24,950 nucleotides of DNA from Intestinibacillus sp964580155 (lineage in GTDB: Bacteria > Bacillota > Clostridia > Oscillospirales > Butyricicoccaceae), in NCBI GenBank assembly GCA_964580155.1, contig CAZOJP010000033.1, positions 1 to 24,950 of the forward strand. The letters run 5' to 3'. How positions within the stretch are numbered: position 1 is the stretch's first letter; every line of letters starts with the position of its first letter. The translations under genes and the position numbers were made by a program. The notes below the pieces were generated by a model. That model searched no databases, was not told the DNA's origin, and saw only the letters and a program-made list of their open reading frames with translations. Positions 21,818-24,950 of this stretch are shown piece after piece.

Positions 21818-22822
21818 ATGGAGGCAAAAACCAAAGACCTGTGGGTCCTGATTGAAACCAAGGAGGACGGCTCCGCGAAGAACGTCGGCATCGAACTGCT
21901 GAATCCGGGCCGTATGCTCGCGGAAAAGCAGGGCGGCGCGCTCGTCGCGGCGGTCATCGGATATCATGTTGACGCGGCGGTGCAGGCCGCAAGCGCACAC
22001 GGCGCGGACAAGGTCATCGTCCTCGACGCGGAGGAATACGGCCAGTACACGACCGACGCATACGTCATCGCGCTGACCGCCATGCTGGAAAAATACGCAC
22101 CGACGACCATGCTGATCGGCGCGACACCGAACGGCCGCGATCTCGGCCCGCGGCTTTCCTGCCGCCTGCGCACCGGCCTGACCGCGGACTGCACCAGTCT
22201 GGACATCGACGAGGAGTCCGGCAACATGGCGTGGACGCGCCCCGCGTTCGGCGGCAACCTCATGGCGACCATCCTGTGCCCGGATCACCGTCCGCAGCTG
22301 GGCACCGTGCGCCCGGGCGTGTTCAAAAAGCCTGCGCCGGGCGAAGCCAAGGCGGAAATCATCCGCGAAGACTTCCGTGTGGCACCCGAGCGCATCCGCA
22401 CGACGCTGCTTGAGGTCATCCGCGAAGCGGCGGAGGAGGTCGTGGATCTCGAGGGCGCGGAGATCATCGTTTCGGGCGGCCGCGGCGTGGGCGGTGCGGA
22501 AGGCTTTGAATGCATCCGCGCACTGGCCGAGGCACTCGGCGGCACGGTCGGCGCTTCGCGCGCGGCGGTCGAGGCGGGCTTTATCACGCACTCTCACCAG
22601 GTCGGACAGACCGGCAAAACGGTCGGCCCCAAGGTTTACATCGCATGCGGCATCTCGGGCGCGATTCAGCACGTCGCGGGCATGAGCTCGTCCGACTGCA
22701 TCATCGCAATCAATAAGGACGGCGACGCGCCGATTTTCGGCATCGCGGACTACGCGGTCGTCGGCAACCTGCACGAGATCATTCCGGCGCTGATTACAGA
22801 AATCAACAAGCTGAAGGCATAA
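21818..22822 (+). CDS. etfA: Electron transfer flavoprotein alpha subunit
   Basis: The 334-residue protein has the EtfA layout: an N-terminal domain (LWVLIETKEDGSAKNVGIEL and so on) and a C-terminal FAD-binding domain. The latter has SGGRGVGGAEGFECIRALAE, SRAAVEAGFITHSHQVGQTG, KTVGPKVYIACGISGAIQHV, and AINKDGDAPIFGIADYAVVG near the end. It binds FAD and hands electrons to the acyl-CoA dehydrogenase. The ATG at 21818 has an AGGGGGGG site about nine bases upstream, and only 16 bp separate it from etfB. Length is near the family average. Confidence 0.96.
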   Translation: MEAKTKDLWVLIETKEDGSAKNVGIELLNPGRMLAEKQGGALVAAVIGYHVDAAVQAASAHGADKVIVLDAEEYGQYTTDAYVIALTAMLEKYAPTTMLIGATPNGRDLGPRLSCRLRTGLTADCTSLDIDEESGNMAWTRPAFGGNLMATILCPDHRPQLGTVRPGVFKKPAPGEAKAEIIREDFRVAPERIRTTLLEVIREAAEEVVDLEGAEIIVSGGRGVGGAEGFECIRALAEALGGTVGASRAAVEAGFITHSHQVGQTGKTVGPKVYIACGISGAIQHVAGMSSSDCIIAINKDGDAPIFGIADYAVVGNLHEIIPALITEINKLKA

Positions 22823-22855
22823 GGGCCACATCGACAGGAAAGAGGGAACGACAAG

Positions 22856-23998
22856 ATGAATTTTAAATTTACCGAAGAAGAGCAGGACATTCTGGACATG
22901 CTGCACGACTTCTGCGTCAAGGAAGTGGCGCCGCTCGCCGCGGAAATTGACGAGCAGGAGCGCTTCCCCGAGGAAACCTGGCACAAGCTCGCCGATATGG
23001 GCATGATGGGCATCGCGTATCCCGAGGAGTTCGGCGGCGCGGATATGAGCTATCTCACCTACATCGCGTGCTGCGAGGAGCTTGCAAAGCACTGCGCGAC
23101 CACCTCGGTGATGGTTTCCGCGCATTCCTCCCTGTGCACCTGGCCGATTTCGCACTTCGGCACCGCGGAGCAAAAGGAAAAGTATCTGCCTGCCCTGTGC
23201 ACCGGCGAAAAGCTGGGTGCCTTCGGCCTGACCGAGCCGGGCGCGGGCACGGACGCCGCCATGCAAAAGACGGTTGCGGAGGATAAGGGCGACCACTGGC
23301 TGCTCAACGGCTCCAAAATCTTCATCACAAACGCGGGCTATGCCGAGATTTTCGTCGTGTTCGCGATGACGGACAAGAGCGCGGGCACCAAGGGCATTTC
23401 CGCGTTCATCGTGGAAAAGGGCACACCGGGCTTCTCCATCGGCGCACATGAGAAGAAAATGGGCATCCGCGGCTCGTCCACGACCGAGCTCATCCTCGAG
23501 GACTGCAAAATCCCCAAGGAAAACCTGCTCGGCGGTCTGGGCAAGGGCTTCAAGGTTGCGATGATGACGCTGGACGGCGGCCGCATCGGCATCGGCGCGC
23601 AGGCACTTGGCATTGCGCAGGGCTGCATCGACCAGACGATCACCTATGTCACCGAGCGCGTGCAGTTCGGCAAGCGCATCAGCCAGTTCCAGAACACCCA
23701 GTTCGAGCTGGCAAGCATGCAGACCGCGGTTGACGCGTCGCGCCTGCTCCTCTACCGTGCGGCGCAGGCCAAGCAGGACGGCGAGCCGTACAGCCACCTT
23801 GCCGCGATGGGCAAGCTCATGGCATCGGAAACCGCGAGCGACGTCACACGCCGCTGCCTGCAGCTCGTCGGCGGCTACGGCTACACCCGCGAGTATCCGT
23901 TCGAGCGCATGATGCGCGATGCCAAGATCACCGAGATCTATGAGGGCACGAGCGAAGTGCAGCGCATGGTCATCTCGGCATGGATGGGTGTCAAATAA
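22856..23998 (+). CDS. bcd: Butyryl-CoA dehydrogenase (short-chain acyl-CoA dehydrogenase)
   Basis: The 380-residue flavoenzyme reduces crotonyl-CoA to butyryl-CoA in butyrate formation. It begins MNFKFTEEEQDILDMLHDFC and contains AFGLTEPGAGTDAAM (flavin-binding strand), GSKIFITNAGYAEIF, ERVQFGKRISQFQNTQFELA and LVGGYGYTREYPFERMMRDA. The catalytic base is Glu363 in EIYEGTSEVQRM. These match Clostridial Bcd and short-chain dehydrogenases. An AAAGAGGG site precedes the ATG. It follows etfB and etfA, the reverse of the bcd-etfB-etfA order common in Clostridium. No crt, hbd or thl gene is in the window. Long tandem activity as a bifurcating complex is inferred from the operon. Confidence 0.94.
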   Translation: MNFKFTEEEQDILDMLHDFCVKEVAPLAAEIDEQERFPEETWHKLADMGMMGIAYPEEFGGADMSYLTYIACCEELAKHCATTSVMVSAHSSLCTWPISHFGTAEQKEKYLPALCTGEKLGAFGLTEPGAGTDAAMQKTVAEDKGDHWLLNGSKIFITNAGYAEIFVVFAMTDKSAGTKGISAFIVEKGTPGFSIGAHEKKMGIRGSSTTELILEDCKIPKENLLGGLGKGFKVAMMTLDGGRIGIGAQALGIAQGCIDQTITYVTERVQFGKRISQFQNTQFELASMQTAVDASRLLLYRAAQAKQDGEPYSHLAAMGKLMASETASDVTRRCLQLVGGYGYTREYPFERMMRDAKITEIYEGTSEVQRMVISAWMGVK

Positions 23999-24035
23999 GC
24001 AAACCCGCAATCAGGGTTCTTGATTTTCTTTCGTG

Positions 24036-24071
24036 GGCAGTCGGTCGGATCTCATCATCCGGCCGACTGCC
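24036..24071. terminator. Stable hairpin after bcd
   Basis: GGCAGTCGGTCGGAT (24036-24050) pairs with ATCCGGCCGACTGCC (24057-24071), with one G-U pair and a 6-nt loop. No clear T run follows (CTATATTC), so it may act as a weak terminator or protect the 3' end of the message. Confidence 0.6.
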
Positions 24072-24129
24072 TATATTCGGCCAAAACGCGCAGCTCTTTC
24101 GATAAAAGTACCCAACAGATAAACGAATG

Positions 24130-24158
24130 TTGAGCAGAGCGGGACTTTGTGGTATACT
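24130..24158 (+). promoter_or_regulatory. SigA promoter of the GntR-family gene
   Basis: TTGAGC (24130-24135), a 17-bp spacer and TATACT (24153-24158) lie 65 bp before the ATG. Confidence 0.78.
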
Positions 24159-24159
24159 G

Positions 24160-24171
24160 TTCGCAAGCGAA
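24160..24171. promoter_or_regulatory. Candidate GntR autoregulatory operator
   Basis: TTCGCAAGCGAA is an inverted repeat with perfect 5-bp arms that lies across the predicted start of transcription. The size fits a winged-helix dimer site, though it is not the textbook FadR-type sequence. Confidence 0.45.
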
Positions 24172-24223
24172 TCGCATCGCAGAAGCAACCCATTTCCCCA
24201 ACCGGAAAGAAGGACAAGCCGCT

Positions 24224-24922
24224 ATGAAAGAAAAAAACAGCAAACCGGAAAAAACCTACGAAAAGGTCGTGGGCTATATCCGCGAGGAGATCTGGCGCGG
24301 CAACCTCAAGCGCGGAGAGCGCCTGCCGCCCGAGCGCGAGCTCGCCGAGCTGCTCGGTGTCAGCCGCAACTCGGTGCGCGAAGCGCTGCGCACGATGAGC
24401 CTGATGGGCTTTGTGTCGAGCGTGCAGGGCGCGGGCAACTTTGTCTCGTGCGATCTCGAAAAGAACCTGAGCGAGACCTTCCGCATGATGCTGCTGCTCG
24501 GCGAGACCAACTATGTGCAGGTAAACCAGCTGCGCCGCGGACTGGAGGGCGAGACCGCGCGCCTTGCCGCGCAGCGCGTCACGCCCAAGCAGCTTGCCCG
24601 GTTTGAGGAAATTATCGCGCAGATGGAGGAGGAAAACGACACGGTCTGCGCGGCCAAGCTCGACCAGCAGTTCCACGCGCTGCTCACGGAAACCGCAGGC
24701 AACAAGCTCATTCAGGCGCTGTTCACCGCGATGCTCGCAACGGTCAACGAATTCATTGCGACCGTGCATGTGCGCATCTTTGACAGCGCGCACACCGGCG
24801 AGCGGCTGCTTGCCGCGCACAAGGGCATTGTCGATGCACTGCGCGCGCACGATGAGACGGCGGCGCTGCACGCCATCTGGAAACACGCGGAGATTGTCGA
24901 CAGCGTGCTCACCCATATGTGA
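24224..24922 (+). CDS. FadR-subfamily GntR transcriptional regulator with FCD domain
   Basis: The 232-residue regulator has an N-terminal winged helix (about 10-78: LPPERELAELLGVSRNSVRE, then ALRTMSLMGFVSSVQGAGNF) and a C-terminal FCD ligand domain (about 90-225). The latter has metal-site residues in DQQFHALLTETAGN, LAAHKGIVDAL and HAIWKHAEIV. Such proteins bind small organic acids, for example lactate, gluconate or fatty acyl compounds. The ATG at 24224 follows AGAAGGA; the longer frame from 24149 begins within the promoter and is rejected. Whether it controls etfBA-bcd upstream or an unseen gene downstream is open. Its own promoter and a palindrome at the start point suggest self-regulation. 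Confidence 0.92.
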   Translation: MKEKNSKPEKTYEKVVGYIREEIWRGNLKRGERLPPERELAELLGVSRNSVREALRTMSLMGFVSSVQGAGNFVSCDLEKNLSETFRMMLLLGETNYVQVNQLRRGLEGETARLAAQRVTPKQLARFEEIIAQMEEENDTVCAAKLDQQFHALLTETAGNKLIQALFTAMLATVNEFIATVHVRIFDSAHTGERLLAAHKGIVDALRAHDETAALHAIWKHAEIVDSVLTHM

Positions 24923-24950
24923 AGAAACTGTAAAAAAAGGGTCGGGGAAG

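Noticed and set aside
21794..24010. 738-codon minus-strand frame opposite etfA and bcd
   Set aside because: Both plus-strand genes are textbook family members; the reverse frame has low-complexity composition and no ribosome binding site.

Overview
The window looks like a scaffold piece from a GC-rich, anaerobic, butyrate-forming member of the Clostridia (an Oscillospirales/Butyricicoccus-like gut bacterium is my best guess). This is inferred from the etfB-etfA-bcd cluster, the Gram-positive SigA promoters and AGGAGG ribosome binding sites, a GAAC-N4-GTTC LexA box, the S-layer-type surface protein and the DUF4867 sugar gene. No rRNA, tRNA, CRISPR array or transposase was seen. A 100-N assembly gap lies at 1795-1894.

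Layout. 1-804 is the 3' end of a surface protein with Ig-like repeats. 884-1510 (-) is an orphan phage-tail-like gene behind a promoter whose spacer is filled by a LexA box. 1667-3723 (+) is a tightly coupled trio: an ArsC/Spx-family protein (broken by the gap), a hotdog thioesterase and a MATE efflux pump. 3777-5795 (-) is a chemoreceptor. 6051-8250 (-) holds a siroheme/4Fe-4S reductase and an exported HtrA-like protease whose signal peptide is one frame away from its body. 8359-9796 (-) is a queuosine-salvage pair, a QueL-like radical SAM enzyme and a YhhQ-type transporter, led by a preQ1-I riboswitch with a terminator and a matching antiterminator. 10041-11081 (-) is galM.

11295-20334 (+) is a sugar-utilisation region. 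A ROK repressor gene, with its own promoter and terminator, precedes an operon for a ChvE-type binding lipoprotein, a tandem ATPase, a permease, a xylulokinase, a DUF4867 protein and an L-fucose-isomerase-like protein. The operon promoter is followed by a perfect 11-bp-arm inverted repeat, a likely repressor site. Together these genes would import a monosaccharide, isomerise it, phosphorylate it and feed it to the pentose phosphate pathway. No xylose isomerase of the usual XylA type is present, so the isomerase-like protein is the candidate for that step.

20335-20997 is a long non-coding stretch with a promoter and a roughly 285-nt structured leader. It precedes etfB-etfA-bcd (20998-23998), the electron-bifurcating butyryl-CoA dehydrogenase complex. 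The window ends with a FadR/GntR-type regulator that has a good promoter and a palindrome at its predicted start of transcription. The best candidates for new biology are the SOS-controlled orphan tail-like gene, the riboswitch-controlled queuine-salvage pair, the sugar operon with its unusual isomerase, and the etf leader RNA.
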